Part shown: positions 10,722-22,686 of the stretch, piece by piece | Numbering within the stretch: position 1 is the stretch's first letter | Layout: each line of letters opens with the position of its first letter | Assembly: GCA_029378245.1 (NCBI GenBank) | Contig: JARKIF010000001.1 | Location: forward strand, 3,100,001 to 3,164,000 | Reading direction: 5' to 3' | From: Roridomyces roridus | Lineage: Eukaryota; Basidiomycota; Agaricomycetes; Agaricales; Mycenaceae | DNA length: 64,000 nt | The notes under the pieces: model-generated | Database searches by the model: none | Told to the model about the DNA's origin: nothing | What the model saw: the letters and a program-made list of their open reading frames with translations, nothing else | Translations under genes and position numbers: made by a program

Positions 10722-13246
10722 TCAAAACTCATTCCCCACAAACGCCTCAGCAAAATCCGCCTGGGTCTTGAGCACCGTCTCCAGATACTCCAGACCAAGC
10801 GGCTTGCCCATGAACGCAGCAAGACTCTCCGCCGTCTTGACAGCGTTCTTGATCTGTCGGCCGTTGATGTCGTACCCAGCGAGCACGTCGTACCCTTCCT
10901 CGGACACGAGAGCACCGCCTCCGGGAAGCTTGCTCAGGAAGTCCTTCCAGAGGCGTTTACGTGCTTGGGTCTCGAGGTTCTCGTACTTGAGCGCCATGTG
11001 TATCCGCGATTGGAAGGCGGGGTCGAACTGGACGGGACGGTAAGCGGGGCGATATAAAAGAAAGAGAAAGACGTACTGTGTTGACGCGATTCGTAGTCAG
11101 GAAGAGAATACCCTCGTAGTACTCCAACAGCCGCAGGAAGACCGAGACGAGAGCGTTCCGGTGCACATCCGTAAGTGTCCGCTTCTCCAGGAAGACGTCC
11201 GCCTCGTCGATGAGCAGGACCGCCCGCCATGTGTGAGCAAGGTCAAGGATTCTTGTCAGCTCCCGCTCGAGATTCGACGCCGAGGTACCGAGATCGCCAG
11301 ACGACACGACGTAGAGAGGCCGCCTCGTGTACTCCGCAATGCACTCTGCCGTCAAAGTTTTACCAACTGGCCAATGGTAAGCACAAGCATGAGTTGGTAG
11401 AAGGATAGCACGCACCACCAGGGTTTCCGTGCAGCACAGTGACCAGTCCCCGCCCCTTGCCCTTGATAATGTCGTCAAACTTGTTGTCTTCTGACCTCAG
11501 GTGGGACGACACAAGGGCACGGATCAGCGTCTTGGAGCCTTCCGGCAGCACAAGACGGTCGAAGGAAGCCTGTGTGATTTATTAGTACGAGCAGAGAAAC
11601 TTGCCAAGTCAGCTCACCTCATTCCAAACAATCTCCGAGTAGTTGTCAATGAAGAGCAGGAACCACCTCTTTTCCGTGAAGCTGAAGCCGCGGAGGACGT
11701 TTGTCGCCAAGAGGGTCTCCTGGTCCGTCAATTCCCTCGCCGCTTTCTCGGCTGCCAGCTTAGCCTTGAAAGCCGTAAACTCCTCCGCAGAGAGACTGTC
11801 CTCGGCCCAGAACAGTGCCTCCACAGCGGACTCGTCCTCTGGCGCCTCCCAGGCATGGTCGGCGCAGATGCGGTTATAGGATTTACCATCAATCATGACC
11901 CGGCTCTTGATCTGCAGCAACACGGTCAGCCCATCTCACAGCCAAAAGAACACGAAACGTACGCTGAACTTCTTATCTCCCTCAAGCCCCTCCTCAATCG
12001 CCACACCAGCATACTCTCCATGGCTTTGCCCCTTCATCGTCTGGAACCGCTTCCCACGCTTCATCAGCACTGCTCGGATCTCATCCCGCCGTGTACGCAT
12101 GTCCAAGGGCGCAAACGGCAGCGTCGCGATAGAGGTGCTCCCGGCAAAGGGCGGAATCTTGAGCTTCTCCATGCGGGTCCCGTAATTCGCGCCGTCGTAG
12201 TCGGTGTACGTCCCGTGCTGGTAAAAGCCCGCGTGTTGCCCACATGGTACTGTCCAGTAGTTCTGGAGCTCAAACGCGCGGTCGTACCCCCGGACTTTGG
12301 AGTGGATTATCGTGCCGGGGCGGAAGAGGGTCCAAAGGCTGGGGCAAGTCAGACTCAAAGTACGAGAAGATTCGAGATAGACTTACGTGGAGTAGGAGAT
12401 GAGATTCTGGGGCCGGAGATTGCTGACCTCCTCAATGGTCTTGGCGAACTGAGTCTGGATGAAATCAAGGAGGATCTTGAGGTGGTCGAGCTCGACAGAG
12501 TCCTTGGCGAGCGTCTCAGCTTCAGCACCAAGTTCCTCCATATAGTGGTAAAGGCATTCCACAGGAAGCGTCAAGGAGATTTGCTACGCAATCTCAGTCG
12601 GGTAAACTCAAAAGAAGGGCATCAACGAACCTCAGTCTGGAACGAGATGCCGGGGTAAGACTTGATAACCTTGCTTAGGGTCTTGCGCAGATGCTCCGAG
12701 TAGATCTCCACGGTGGTTTTCTCGACCCGGTCCTTCTCGTACTCTTCGAAGTGACGGATGACCACCAAGACGTGCCTTTCCCACCAGTCACCGCCAGGAG
12801 TACGAGACGCAACCTTCTTCTGTCGAATGTAGTACTCGTCCCCGTTCTTGTCCCATCGCTATGATGCGTTAGAATGCAAAGAGAGGTGAAAACAAAAAGA
12901 TGGTGCAAACCTTGTCGAGATGGACAACCTCGGTCTTGGAGCCATGAGGGACGTCGCTGTACTCCTTGTTCAGCGCATCGAGTTCAGCCTTGCGGGCCTT
13001 GATCTCTTTCTCCTCCTCGTCCTCTTCCTCCTTTTTCGCCTCCTCCTCCTTTTTTGGCTCCTCCTTCGGAGTCTCAGATGTTGTTGAGGCGGCGGGAGTG
13101 GCGGCATCGGAAGTGGTACCGTTGGCAGCAGCTGCCTCAGGGGTAGGTTGGACAGCAGGGGTATCAACCCCGTTGACGCCGTTGACCTTCACAGGAGTTT
13201 CTACCCCATTCGTAGTGGGTTCAGGCGCGTTGTCGATGGAAGGCAT
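10722..13246 (-). CDS. AAA+ ATPase with N-terminal acidic/Glu-Lys region
   Basis: Eight exons add up to 2181 nt (726 residues). Residues 1-110 are low complexity, ending in a long run of Glu/Lys, and are followed by a domain of about 350 residues of the type that precedes AAA modules in filamentous fungi (RWDKNGDEYYIRQK..., LWTLFRPGTIIHSK). The ATPase core has Walker A GNPGVGKT (split by an intron after GNPG-V), Walker B LLIDEADVFLE, a sensor-like FLTTNRVNTFD and the C-terminal helical part ending FVGNEF. It resembles the large fungal AAA group annotated as ATPases with a DUF7025-type region. It is likely a soluble protein or complex remodeller; substrates are unknown. The start ATG is 13246, since the reading frame upstream lacks ATG. 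Confidence 0.88.
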
Positions 13247-13824
13247 GAGGAGAAGATTGGGGAGGGGATGGGATACCACTGGAGATTTCGCTGGGTGTTA
13301 TAGACTCTCCTTCGGCGGCGAGTCATACTGTGCAATGTGAGTCGGAACACCATATGACTCGGCAGCGAGGAGGCCCGTCGCGTCGCAGCGTGTCGCTAGC
13401 CGACAATTTGAATGCGATGCATTTCGAGAAATACCACGTCCTTGGGACTCATTTTCCGGGCGGAGTCTCCAACTTGGTCGAGCGCCCAAAGCACAGCTCC
13501 GCCGCAACAGAGCGCTCAAGCTGTTGTGAACGAGATAGTGGACATCGCAGGTCGACACGAGGCCTCGCTAACGGCAAGTACGAGACCGCAGGCGATGTCC
13601 AAGGCAGTGGGCCTCGATCATGGTACTGAAGTAGTGCGAGACCGTCACCGATCGAGTAAGGTTCTCTTTGCAAACGGCGGTGGTGGGCGGTGGTGGGTGC
13701 GATAGTCGAGATACTAGGTCGTGGAAGGCAGTAAAACATCTGAGTCCGAATCGAGTTCGCCATCAGCGACAACGAAGCCAAAGTCTCTCTCTCTTTCACC
13801 ACCAAGTCACCTTCTCACAATTCC

Positions 13825-14979
13825 ATGGCCGACGCCACGAGCGACTCAAAAGTCTCCCGAGAGATTGACCGCGTACGCGTCATCCAAATCGACGCGGAGA
13901 TTCAGGCACTCGAGGAAAAGATCCGTCTTCTGAGCATGGAGCGGCTTCCACACCAGCAGCGATTAGACGCCCTCAGATACCCGGTTCTGACGCTCCCGAA
14001 CGAAATCGTTTCCGAGATTTTCGTCCAGTTTCTGCCTCCATATCCTCTGTGTCCGCCGCATGCCGGACTTTTTTCGCCAACCACTCTCACCCAGATCTGC
14101 CGCAAGTGGCGATGGATAGCGGAGACTACGCCGAGGCTCTGGCGTGCCATCTCGTTACCCAGACCCTCCATGAGAGGACACGCTGACGGAGAGCAAGTGC
14201 ACGCGCTGGAGTCTTGGGTGAGGAGGTCCGCACGCTGTCCGTTGTCCATTCAGATGAGTTCGGGGCCCCTGCTTGCTTGGCAGTGGAGCAGAAACATCGG
14301 TGGACTTCTTCTTCACCGTGACCGATGGGAGCATTTGGAGCTCGACTTTCTTGGGCATAGTTATAGGTCCCTAGACCTCGCCAAACTCATTGGTGCCCCC
14401 ATGCCGCTCCTTCGTACCCTCTCCTTGAAAGCCCCACAAGACATTACCGCCGACCCTGTCGTATTTCGCGATGTCCCTCTTCTTCGATCGGTGACGGCCA
14501 ACAACCTCACTTGTCCCGCCGACTTTTTGCCGTGGGCCCAATTAACGTCCCTCACACTTTGCCGTGCTACCACGTTCCTCCGCATTCTTTCCGAAACGGT
14601 TAACCTCCGGGAGTTGGAACTGATCGTCCCTTGCGCGGGCGTGCGCCTTGACGACATCAAACTCCCCCACTTGGAGACTTTGCTCGTAGCGCATTCGTAC
14701 TATCATATCCCATCAGATCCCGTCACTCGATATTTGGACGCGTTAACTCTCCCAAAACTTCACACCCTCCAGATCCCCGAAGTATTCCTTGGTGCAGAAC
14801 CCATCGAGGCACTCACTTCGTTCATTTCCAAGTCTGGATGCAAGCTTCAGAAAGTCGTCATCCTCGAAAACGGTTCGCTCTCGGAGGAATCGTATCGCGA
14901 GGCCTTTCCCATGATTTCCGTTTTCTCGTGTTTCGACTATATCGACGAGAAGAGTCATTCCGATTTAGGTTCATGGTGA
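13825..14979 (+). CDS. F-box-like protein, single exon
   Basis: Intronless, 384 residues. The N-terminal coiled coil (IDAEIQALEEKIRLLSMERLPHQQRLDAL) precedes the F-box-like motif PVLTLPNEIVSEIFVQFLP and then LTQICRKWRWIAETTPRLWRAI, the standard Agaricomycete arrangement. The remainder is a degenerate leucine-rich repeat region (LLRTLSLKAP, LTSLTLCRA, LRELELIVP). It is probably a substrate adaptor of an SCF ubiquitin ligase. It is one of five F-box-like genes in the window. The ATG at 13825 is preceded by CC and is the first in frame. Confidence 0.87.
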   Translation: MADATSDSKVSREIDRVRVIQIDAEIQALEEKIRLLSMERLPHQQRLDALRYPVLTLPNEIVSEIFVQFLPPYPLCPPHAGLFSPTTLTQICRKWRWIAETTPRLWRAISLPRPSMRGHADGEQVHALESWVRRSARCPLSIQMSSGPLLAWQWSRNIGGLLLHRDRWEHLELDFLGHSYRSLDLAKLIGAPMPLLRTLSLKAPQDITADPVVFRDVPLLRSVTANNLTCPADFLPWAQLTSLTLCRATTFLRILSETVNLRELELIVPCAGVRLDDIKLPHLETLLVAHSYYHIPSDPVTRYLDALTLPKLHTLQIPEVFLGAEPIEALTSFISKSGCKLQKVVILENGSLSEESYREAFPMISVFSCFDYIDEKSHSDLGSW

Positions 14980-16053
14980 TTGTTGCGGTGCGTCTCCGAT
15001 TTCGAGTTCCTAACAGCCGATTCTCAATGTTCAATCCACTTCTTGTCTCAGCAGGAACCCACCAAGGTGAATCACTCGCCAATATCTCGTGTTTTTTTTT
15101 GAGTACATAAATGTTCTTGCAAAGAATCCCGTTCCGACAATACCGTGCCCGATTATTTACCTCTTCTGCTACTCTGGCTGCCAATGCCAATGCCAGTCCA
15201 AATACCAAGATGATACGAAATAGCCGCCGAGGAGGTTGTACTCCACCGAGAACGAGAACGAGGTGGCGAGGTGGCGAGAGTTGGGCGAGAGCGGGTGCGA
15301 TCTACGACTCGGGAGTTGGAGAACCCATAAGCCTATCACCTCCTCGGACCTTCACTTGACCTTCGCTGGTTCTGACTCTAGTCAAGTAGATGTCGCAAGA
15401 TCGAGTTCCGGTATGTAGCTCATAGACATGGGTACCGCGCTGCCCAATCGTAAGGTGGGTGATGTGGCCCTGCGTGATGCCACATCAAAACTGGTTGACC
15501 TCGACCACTCATGGCAGCTCGCCCTCTCCATTCAACTAGCTCATTCTCTTCAAATTCAATAATCGAAATGCAGTGGTCGCCGTCGGGGAACTCAACACGT
15601 CTCTCAAATGAACCTCTCCTGGTCCAATGCGATCCATACGCGGCAGATGAACCCATGGACTAGTAGTAAGTACCAGGGCCCGGTACTTAACCGGCCATGG
15701 CGCGAAAATGCCTCCTCGAATTGCGGAATCCAGGCACCTATAGAGCGCTCAACTCTCGAAAAAATCAGCTCTAACTTTCCGGACCTCTTCCACTGTCCCT
15801 GCGCTGGTATGGCCATTGGAACAGTATCCTCCGCGGCCGGGACGTCTACATCCCCGAGTAGCAACTCAACTAGGTCGGGCGTGCACTTCTATTACGAAGG
15901 ATACCTTCTGACCCTGCTCGTAGTTCGCTCGATAGATTAATGCGGGTCCAAATCATCCCTCGGTCACTTGTACCGAATGCTCGCTCTGAAACCAGGTTCA
16001 TAGGAAACGCATAAAGACCAGCGCTCGCTGGCCCTCGTTCTCCCAGACGCGCC
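14980..16053. other. Intergenic, about 1.1 kb; unassigned open frames
   Basis: No confident gene. Minus-strand frames at 15420-15656 (with FPDGDHCISIIEFEENELVEW) and 15604-15864 (with GKLELIFSRVERSIGAWIPQFEE) could together be a small spliced gene or a relic, but no splice pair tried joined them convincingly. No RNA gene or repeat is seen. Confidence 0.35.
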
Positions 16054-17964
16054 ATGGTGAATGAGGAAACACCTTTACTTCTCAAGCAAAGGGAGCAGCA
16101 GCCGCGGACGCCGCTCCCCAAGCTAGAGCTTTCGATGATCCTCCTTGTACAGTTGTGCGAGCCAGCTGCCTCACAGTCGATTAATCCGTACATCAACCAG
16201 GTACGTAGTTGCGACCCAAGTTGTTGTTGCACCACCGTCTGACCACAATTGTAGCTTGTCAGCGAGCTCGACATCACCGGAGGGGACGAGAAAAAAGTAG
16301 GCTATTATGCGTAGGTGTGCTTTGCTGGCGTCTGTACGTTGCTGACTTGAACAGCGGTTTGGTATGTAATTCAACCATTGCTATTCAGTCCTTTAACCTC
16401 GCAGATCGTTGAGTTTCCAGTTCATCTTGGAGAGTTTCATTCTGATTTGTATGTAACTCAGGAATCCCTTTTCTTCCTCACGGAGGCGATGACCGTCCTA
16501 CACTGGAGTAGAGCCTCGGACCATATTGGGCGCAAGCCCATCCTTTTGATAGGCTTGTTTGGGACGGGTCTGTCTATCATGTGCTTTGGGCTCTCGCGCA
16601 CATTCTGGACCTTGGTCGTCAGGTGAGTGTGCATCGTTCCAGGACAGAGTGACGTGTTCATTTTGCGGCCAGCCGTTGCCTATGTGGGTTGTTGAACGGG
16701 AATATTGGTCAGTTTCGCTCGTATACAAATTGATCTCCCCTGATTCCGTCTAGGTGTGCTGAAAAGTGCTATTGGTGACTTGACCGACCGTACAAATCGA
16801 GCGCAGGGGTTCGCTTTCATTCCTGGTTTGTCTTGCACTTCCCGAGCCCACAAACTGCTGACCGTAGACGAACAGTTGTATGGGCCTTGGGGGTAAGGTT
16901 TACAACGTTTCGGTGTGTGTATTCAAGCGTTTTCATAGGCGTCTCTCGGCCCGCTCGCAGGAGGCACGCTTGCACGCCCTCACGAGCATTTTCCGCAGAT
17001 GTTTTCAAGTCCATTTTGGCGCGAGTTTCCGTACTTCCTACCATGCCTCGCAACCGGCAGTTTCGTCTTTCTATCGTGTCTCCTCGTGCTCGCGCTTTTC
17101 AAGGAGGTAAGCTGCCTCTCCATTATTACACCTTTATTCTTAGAACGCCAACAGACTTCTCCTTCAAAAAAATTATCCCCCGACGACATTTTTAGAGAGC
17201 AGATTAAAGGCCCCCTCCCACTCTTCGCCCTACTCACCCCGCGTGTCCTCCTCCCCATCTCCAACTACGCCGTCCTCTCCTTCCTCAGCACGACCTACCT
17301 CGCCCTCCTCCCTCTCTTCCTCTCCACCCCCATCCCCATCGGCGGGCTCGGTCTCCCTCCCCGGACCATAGGCCTCGTCATCTCAGCCTACGGCGCCACT
17401 TCCGGCGTGGTCCAATTCTTCTGTCCGTGGATGATCGAAAGATGGGGAGAAAAGCGAGTCTTTATGGGTGGGCTGACGACGTGTCTGCCCATGTTTTTAT
17501 TGTTTCCGGTTATACATCTGCTTGCGAGGATGAGATACGTGTGGGAGCTGGGGCAGGGTTTGGCCATGGATGAGGTGCAGTTGCAGCTGGGGTGGGGCGT
17601 GTGGGCGCTGGTGGGGTGTATCCTGTTGTGCGGGGCGTTGTTGGATGTTTCCTTTGGTGAGCTCGAGTCTGGATTGAATCTGTCTTGTTTCCTTTGCTAA
17701 TTCGTCCCAGCGGCGATATTCATATTCATAACCGCCTCTGTACCAAAATCAAGCCGCGGCACAGCAAACGGCCTATCGCAGACTTCCGCAGCGCTCGCGC
17801 GAGCGATGGGCCCTGCGCTTTCTGCGTCGTTGTTTGCGTTCTCGATCGAGCGGCATGTGTTGGGTGGGTATGCGGTGTATGTGGTGTTCATCCTGTTGTC
17901 GGGCTGCGCGCTGGTACTGGCTGGGGGGTTGCCGGAGCAGGTGTGGGATGAGGATGAGGATTGA
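16054..17964 (+). CDS. MFS transporter, ZIFL/tetracycline-resistance-like
   Basis: Spliced product starts MVNEETPLLLKQ and contains LELSMILLVQLCEPAASQSINPYINQL, KKVGYYAGL(I)ESLFFLTEAMTVLHWSRASDHIGRKP (the MFS motif A loop), SRCLCGLLNGNIGVLKSAIGDLTD, VWALGASLGPLAGGTLA, LTPRVLLPISNYAVLSFL, and a C-terminal half ending SSRGTANGLSQTSAALARAMGPALSASLFAF. This order matches the fungal zinc-induced-facilitator-like (ZIFL) family, which has 12 TM helices and proton-coupled transport. Two tiny exons (CGGTTTG, and possibly ATC) are needed around 16355-16410. A 96-nt stretch at 17107-17202 is in frame and bordered by GTAAGC and CAG, so it may be exon or intron. The stop is at 17962-17964. Confidence 0.87.
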
Positions 17965-18176
17965 TTTGACGGATATTAGCAAAATTGAACAGTCGAACTA
18001 CTAGTACTTAGGGTTGGGGTTGGGTGAATCAAGCTCCATTTTGAAATCACCATGAGACTGAGAAAATTTCCGGAACGGAATATCACGGTCAATGATACAA
18101 TGGATTGCGGCTAATGTACAGGTTACATTGAGTTGTTAAGATAGTGCAGATGCGAGGGATCATGAGCTCCGCTCAA

Positions 18177-18591
18177 TCAATGCTTGTTGACCTCCTGCTT
18201 CGCCTGTCCCTTCTCATTACGGAGGTTTCCCTCCGTTTGTTGGGTCTTGTCGCCGGTAACGGCGCCAATAACGCTGTCCATCTTGCCCGAGGCGCGGTCG
18301 ACGGTACCTTGGGTGTAGCCTTTAGCTTGGGCAGCCTAGCAATTAATTTCAACAACGAGATAATGGCGAACGAGGAAAAGAATGTACCTTGTACTCGGCC
18401 TCGCCTTGAGCATGCTCCTCCTTGCCGCTGGTTTGCCAGCTTTGGAGGCCGGTGACGTTGCCGACGGTCTCGACGGCGGTACCCTTCATCGAGTGGTACT
18501 GGCCGTTGGTCTTGCTATGATTACGCGTCAGAAAAGCACGTAAAAGTGAACACGGAAAGACGAACTTGGGGTTGGTGGTGGAAGAAGACAT
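18177..18591 (-). CDS. CsbD-like small stress protein
   Basis: Three exons: MSSSTTNPN, then KTNGQYHSMKGTAVETVGNVTG...GEAEYK, then AAQAKGYTQGTVDRASGKMDSVIGAVTG...NKH. Introns begin GTTCGT and GTACAT and end in TAG. The protein is about 100 residues, hydrophilic and rich in Gly, Gln and Lys, with two copies of the G-x-x-x-x-x-G-x-V-T/xG pattern of CsbD-type proteins. In fungi this family is often labelled as mismatched base pair and cruciform DNA recognition protein. Expression under stress is usual for the family; the biochemical role is unsettled. Confidence 0.85.
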
Positions 18592-19095
18592 GATGAGATG
18601 TGAGGGTAAGGTTGTTTGGGGGTGGTTTGAGTTGAGTTTGAGTTTAGCGGATGTCGGATGCCCTTTTATACCTATAAAAGGCCAAGCTATGGAGCCGCGA
18701 GGAGCCGCCAGGGGTCGAACTGATATGACGGAACCATGACATCATGCTGATGCATTCTTGTACGTCACGTGGCCGCGTTTGAACTCTTGGTTCGATTCCG
18801 GGACCTTTTGCTTTTACGTCTCCCATCGCCTCGCCAACGGCTTCAAGTTCCTCTTGGCCATGTAAAACGATTTCGCCACTTCTCAGTGACCGCCGACCGG
18901 TACTCACTCAGTGCTTTTGTCGTGACACGGTGAAAGGTTTTGGAAAGGTTCCTTTATCGGCTTTATTGTAAAAAAATGGGAAAAGGTAGGTGTCAAATCT
19001 TTCAAAGAAGTCTTTCCCTCGAGGCCGGTGGCGCTTCCTCGTGGCGTGTGGTTAGTAGAGACGTCAAGTCAGTTTTTTTCTTCACGCATTCCACC

Positions 19096-20085
19096 ATGTC
19101 GGGAGCACCGTACGGCCATCCGGACCCCTACAACTTGCGTTATTCGACGCCCAACACGCCCCTGTATCACGGACCTGGTCAACCTGGACCACCTGTGCCC
19201 ATGCCGCCTGCTCCGCACCCGGCACTCAACTATGGATACGCCCACATGCCGCCGCGTACATTCGAGCCGATTCCCCTGTTGCCGACGTACGAGCTGCAGA
19301 GCAGAGTGCCACCACCCCCGCCCCAGGGCCACCCGACTTACGGGCATTATCGTCCACGGACCGCAACTCAGCCCCCAGCTCTTCCTCCGCCAATTCAACT
19401 GCAAGTTCCCCAATCCACTGGTTACGCTCCACCACCTCCTCCCCCGATTCAATTAAAAGTTCCCCAATTCGCAGCTTATGCCCCTCCTCCTCCTCCACCG
19501 ATTCAATTCCAAGTTGGACCCCAATTCCACGCCGTTCTTGAGGCGCTCCCACCTCCCGTGCCTCCTCCTATGAGCAGCGCAGATTTGCTGGTCGAGAGAG
19601 TCCGCGACTCGATGCGCCAAATCTTCGAGACGCACCAGAGACAGCTCGACGCGGACACCGACCGTCTGCAAGAAAAGATCGACCGTCTCTCGGCTGAAAT
19701 ATCCAGCACGCGCAAGGAAACCGGAGAATACGTAGCTCAGATCAGCGACGTTCTCAGAACTTCGCGGGAGGTGCAGCTCGGGCGGCTCAAGAAGTTGGAG
19801 AGTATCTTGGGTGTGTCTTTGCTCGGCGAAGGCGACGAAAATGCTATTCCACGCGCGGACGGCAGGACGGGGACGTTGGCGGACAAGCTGGATTCGCTTG
19901 AAGCGGGGGTTGACAGGATTTTGGAGGCGTTCCGAGAGCTTGAGCAAGTCGAAGATCGTGAGTCGATTCATTCCCAAGACGTCAGACGTCTTATGGTCCA
20001 GTTTTCGATGTTCCTGCGCGGTTTCAGGACAAGTCGTGAGCCCGTAGAACCCTTTGAAACTAGCTACGTAGTCGGGATTTCTTGA
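19096..20085 (+). CDS. Proline-rich coiled-coil protein, unknown function
   Basis: Start ATG 19096 (MSGAPYGHPDPYNL); the frame is open further upstream but without similarity. Residues 1-150 are Pro/Tyr-rich and end in three tandem copies of a unit of about 18 residues (PPIQLQVPQ..GYAPPPPP and variants). Residues 160-300 form a long heptad-rich coiled coil (RVRDSMRQIFETHQRQL, DRLQEKIDRLSAEISSTRK, LGRLKKLESILG). A weak intron (GTGAGT...) could lie near 19957 but reading through also keeps the frame to 20085. A truncated, frameshifted copy of the coiled coil lies at 23916-24320. Probably a cytoplasmic scaffold-type protein; no family is recognised. Confidence 0.7.
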   Translation: MSGAPYGHPDPYNLRYSTPNTPLYHGPGQPGPPVPMPPAPHPALNYGYAHMPPRTFEPIPLLPTYELQSRVPPPPPQGHPTYGHYRPRTATQPPALPPPIQLQVPQSTGYAPPPPPPIQLKVPQFAAYAPPPPPPIQFQVGPQFHAVLEALPPPVPPPMSSADLLVERVRDSMRQIFETHQRQLDADTDRLQEKIDRLSAEISSTRKETGEYVAQISDVLRTSREVQLGRLKKLESILGVSLLGEGDENAIPRADGRTGTLADKLDSLEAGVDRILEAFRELEQVEDRESIHSQDVRRLMVQFSMFLRGFRTSREPVEPFETSYVVGIS

Positions 20086-20990
20086 ACACAATTGTGAGCA
20101 GATATAGTAAACGAGAATTTCAAACGAAATGGGTAGACAAGAAAATATATTGTTCTTGCACCGTCATCTGTGCACCGACGAGGGATACTGCGGCGCCATT
20201 GCTGGAATCCCTTGTTGGGTCGGGAGTCTCAAGTGGACGGTACACCTCGAGGTCCCCTACCGACGAAGGTCTGCGACCGCCGACGGTATGAAAAATACCA
20301 CACTCTCCAGCAACTCCCAGGCGCGGCCCTCTGGATATCGGATGACGTCTCCTCACTACTCTCGATGCACAGCAAGATTCGCCATATCATCACCAGTCAA
20401 CTTTTATATGCTTACGGCGGACTCTCGAACGAGGATCTCCAACATGCAATGGCCTCAACGAGGTTTAAGGGCCTCCACTTCCTCCTTCCTCCTAACGTGC
20501 CCCAGCCCACTTTCCTGGTCAAGCCACCCGTCCAAAGAAACACCCCGCAGACTCACAAAGACCGTTGAAGCTTTGAAGCCAGTTCCGAGTGTCCGGCTCA
20601 GGACTACCGCACGACAACTCTCGATAGGCAAACTGTATTACCGTCCACGCGATATCTCGCGTTTTCTTTCTGAGAGAATCGAACAGATGATACAGTGCTT
20701 CTCGGGGTAGGTCTCTGTGTGGTTCTAACGCTAGAGATTGTTCGATGGGTAGGGCAGAGCCCTGCAGCGTTAAGTGGTCCAGCCTGGGGTAGTTATATAC
20801 ACGCAGCGACGGATTTTATCCGGTATGGATACGCCGCGACAAGCTGTTGTAGCAGAAACACCAACACAGTTTGTACAGATTGCTGAGATGGGCTGGCTGG
20901 TGGGTGGCTGATATACGCTGATAAGCAGTGTATTTTTACACGCGGGGAATTCACGCGTTTTCGTGATTCCAGCTTACAACCAAGTCCCGG
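20086..20990. other. Intergenic with one unassigned open frame
   Basis: A plus-strand open frame ends at 20568 (with ISDDVSSLLSMHSKIRHIITSQLLYAYGG) but begins without an ATG and resembles no known family. It may be an exon of an unrecognised gene or chance. Nothing else is seen. Confidence 0.3.
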
Positions 20991-21970
20991 GACTAGTGAG
21001 GCATAATTATAACATTGAGGGTACGTGTCCGCCTCGGGGCAGCGTATTAGACTTGAGGGCTCTGGGAATTAGCTGACGACTGTGTACCATTGCCCGAGAG
21101 TGATCAAGAGGATAGAAGGGACTGCCCGTCCCACTTACCAACCAGAGACATACTCGAATCGTACTCCCCGGGAGTCGAACCCAAGGAGATCAGTTCTTAC
21201 GAAGGATGAATTACCTTATCATCCAGGCACATCCGAGGGTGCCGCAAGTCATTAAACGCCGGCCGATGACAGACCAGAGATAGAGAAGAAGAGAAGTTCA
21301 ACAAGCCGAGAGTGCCGACCTCCGGCATCACCGGCTCAGAAGCCAACCGAGACAACCTTTGATGATGAGGTTCGGGTGGGTCGATTACCTGCCTAGCAAG
21401 CCCCCGGCAGACTGGTTCAGGCATCTAAGGCAGAAGGAAACCTCCGGCCAGTCTGAGAGGGAAAGAGATAAACCGATGGAGCGTTCTGGAACTTCCGGCA
21501 GCACGTGAGGATCGACGGCTGACTGAGGCATCAAGCACGCAATCCTGACGAACTGATCAGAAAGAGGAATGAGAGCTATGCCATTGGCCAGACGAGGCCT
21601 TGGCATCACAGATACCATATATATTCTTCAGTCCGCAAAATGTATAAAAGCCATAGCAAAACAGCATGTAGAGTAGTAGATTTTACCCCTCCAATCTGTG
21701 AGACCAGTGCGGACAATAAATTGCTCAGAACACAACCTAGAGACCAGAGTTTGACTGAGCCCCGGCTAGTTAGCTTGAGACTGCGCGTTCGGACACGACG
21801 AGCTTGAACCCCCGAGAGTTACCTTTGACGTTGTACCGAGGTTTTGACGGACGAGACGCCTGTCCTACTACCCCGAACACACACACACGAGCATTGGATT
21901 GGTTGAGATTTAGATTGATTAGTGGTTGAGTTTGTGGTTGAGTTATCTCACTACATTCGATACTACACAG
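20990..21970 (+). mobile_element. Possible LTR-retrotransposon remnant (solo-LTR-like)
   Basis: A stretch of about 1 kb without coding potential has LTR-like features in order on the plus strand: a TATAAAAG box at about 21643, an AATAAA at about 21715, an ACACACACAC run near 21881, and a right end reading ATCTCACTACA near 21955. Fungal LTRs often end in ACA. The left boundary and a target-site duplication could not be found by eye, and no gag/pol sequence is present, so this is only a suggestion. Confidence 0.3.
21158..21236 (-). other. tRNA-like / Pol III box-containing sequence
   Basis: Read on the minus strand, this contains a perfect B box GGTTCGACTCC inside a T-arm-like GGGTTCGACTCCC, preceded by TGGATGATAAGGTA, which is near an A box. 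The acceptor and anticodon stems do not pair properly, so it is not a working tRNA. A tRNA pseudogene or the head of a tRNA-derived SINE are the likeliest readings. Confidence 0.35.
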
Positions 21971-22686
21971 AGTTTCTATTTCACAGCCGCACCCTAGTGC
22001 ACCGTTTCAACGCCATGTGAGCGGGGACGATTGAGCTGATTTGGCGTGGGGAGTCGAAGTGAACGGCAATGCAGAGGGAAGTCCCATAAACTGAGGAGTC
22101 TCAACGGGTGGTTACTAGATGGGATGAAGAAACCTTCGGTGGAGACTGAATCGACCCGCTTGGAAGATATTGTCCGTTTCCGATGTAAGACGCGGATGTT
22201 GCGCGGATGTTTGGCCCAAAGATCGTCGATCGAGCTGATTAGCGAGTCGTTGAAAGATCTATGCCGGAGAGTGGCCGACCAACCTTTCCCTGGATGAACC
22301 TTCGGCTTTCTTCTTGGATTTTAAAGTCGAACAATCTACAGCCTGATGTCTATTCCGATTAGCCGCATTCCAGGATCGGTGGGCTTACGCGTCTCCGTCT
22401 TTTTCGAGTCCACTGCTCCGACTGAGGGAAGCGATGTGCTCCATCTCACGAATTGGTGCGTAGTAAGTTTTCGCCCGGGAGGCACCCCGGTTGCTGGATC
22501 CCCGAGTAGCCGACATGGTGGTTCAAATCAAGAGGCAGTGGGATCACGTGCCATGTTCAAACACACATTGAACATACAAGTATATTTCATCAAAGGAGGA
22601 ACCAGACAACAGGTAGAAAGTAGACAAATCGAAAAGAACAAAAGACCGGCTAGACGCTATGGGGCTGCATTATTCGTTCATTTTAT
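21971..22686. other. Intergenic, nothing recognised
   Basis: About 700 bp with only short, unsupported open frames. A GGTTCAAATC word at about 22520 resembles a Pol III B box, but no tRNA fold accompanies it. Confidence 0.4.

Noticed and set aside
11501..12658. Plus-strand open frame of 385 codons
   Set aside because: Antisense shadow of the AAA ATPase exons, which carry Walker A and B motifs.
22500..22545. tRNA-like GGTTCAAATC box
   Set aside because: No A box at a suitable distance and no pairing acceptor stem.
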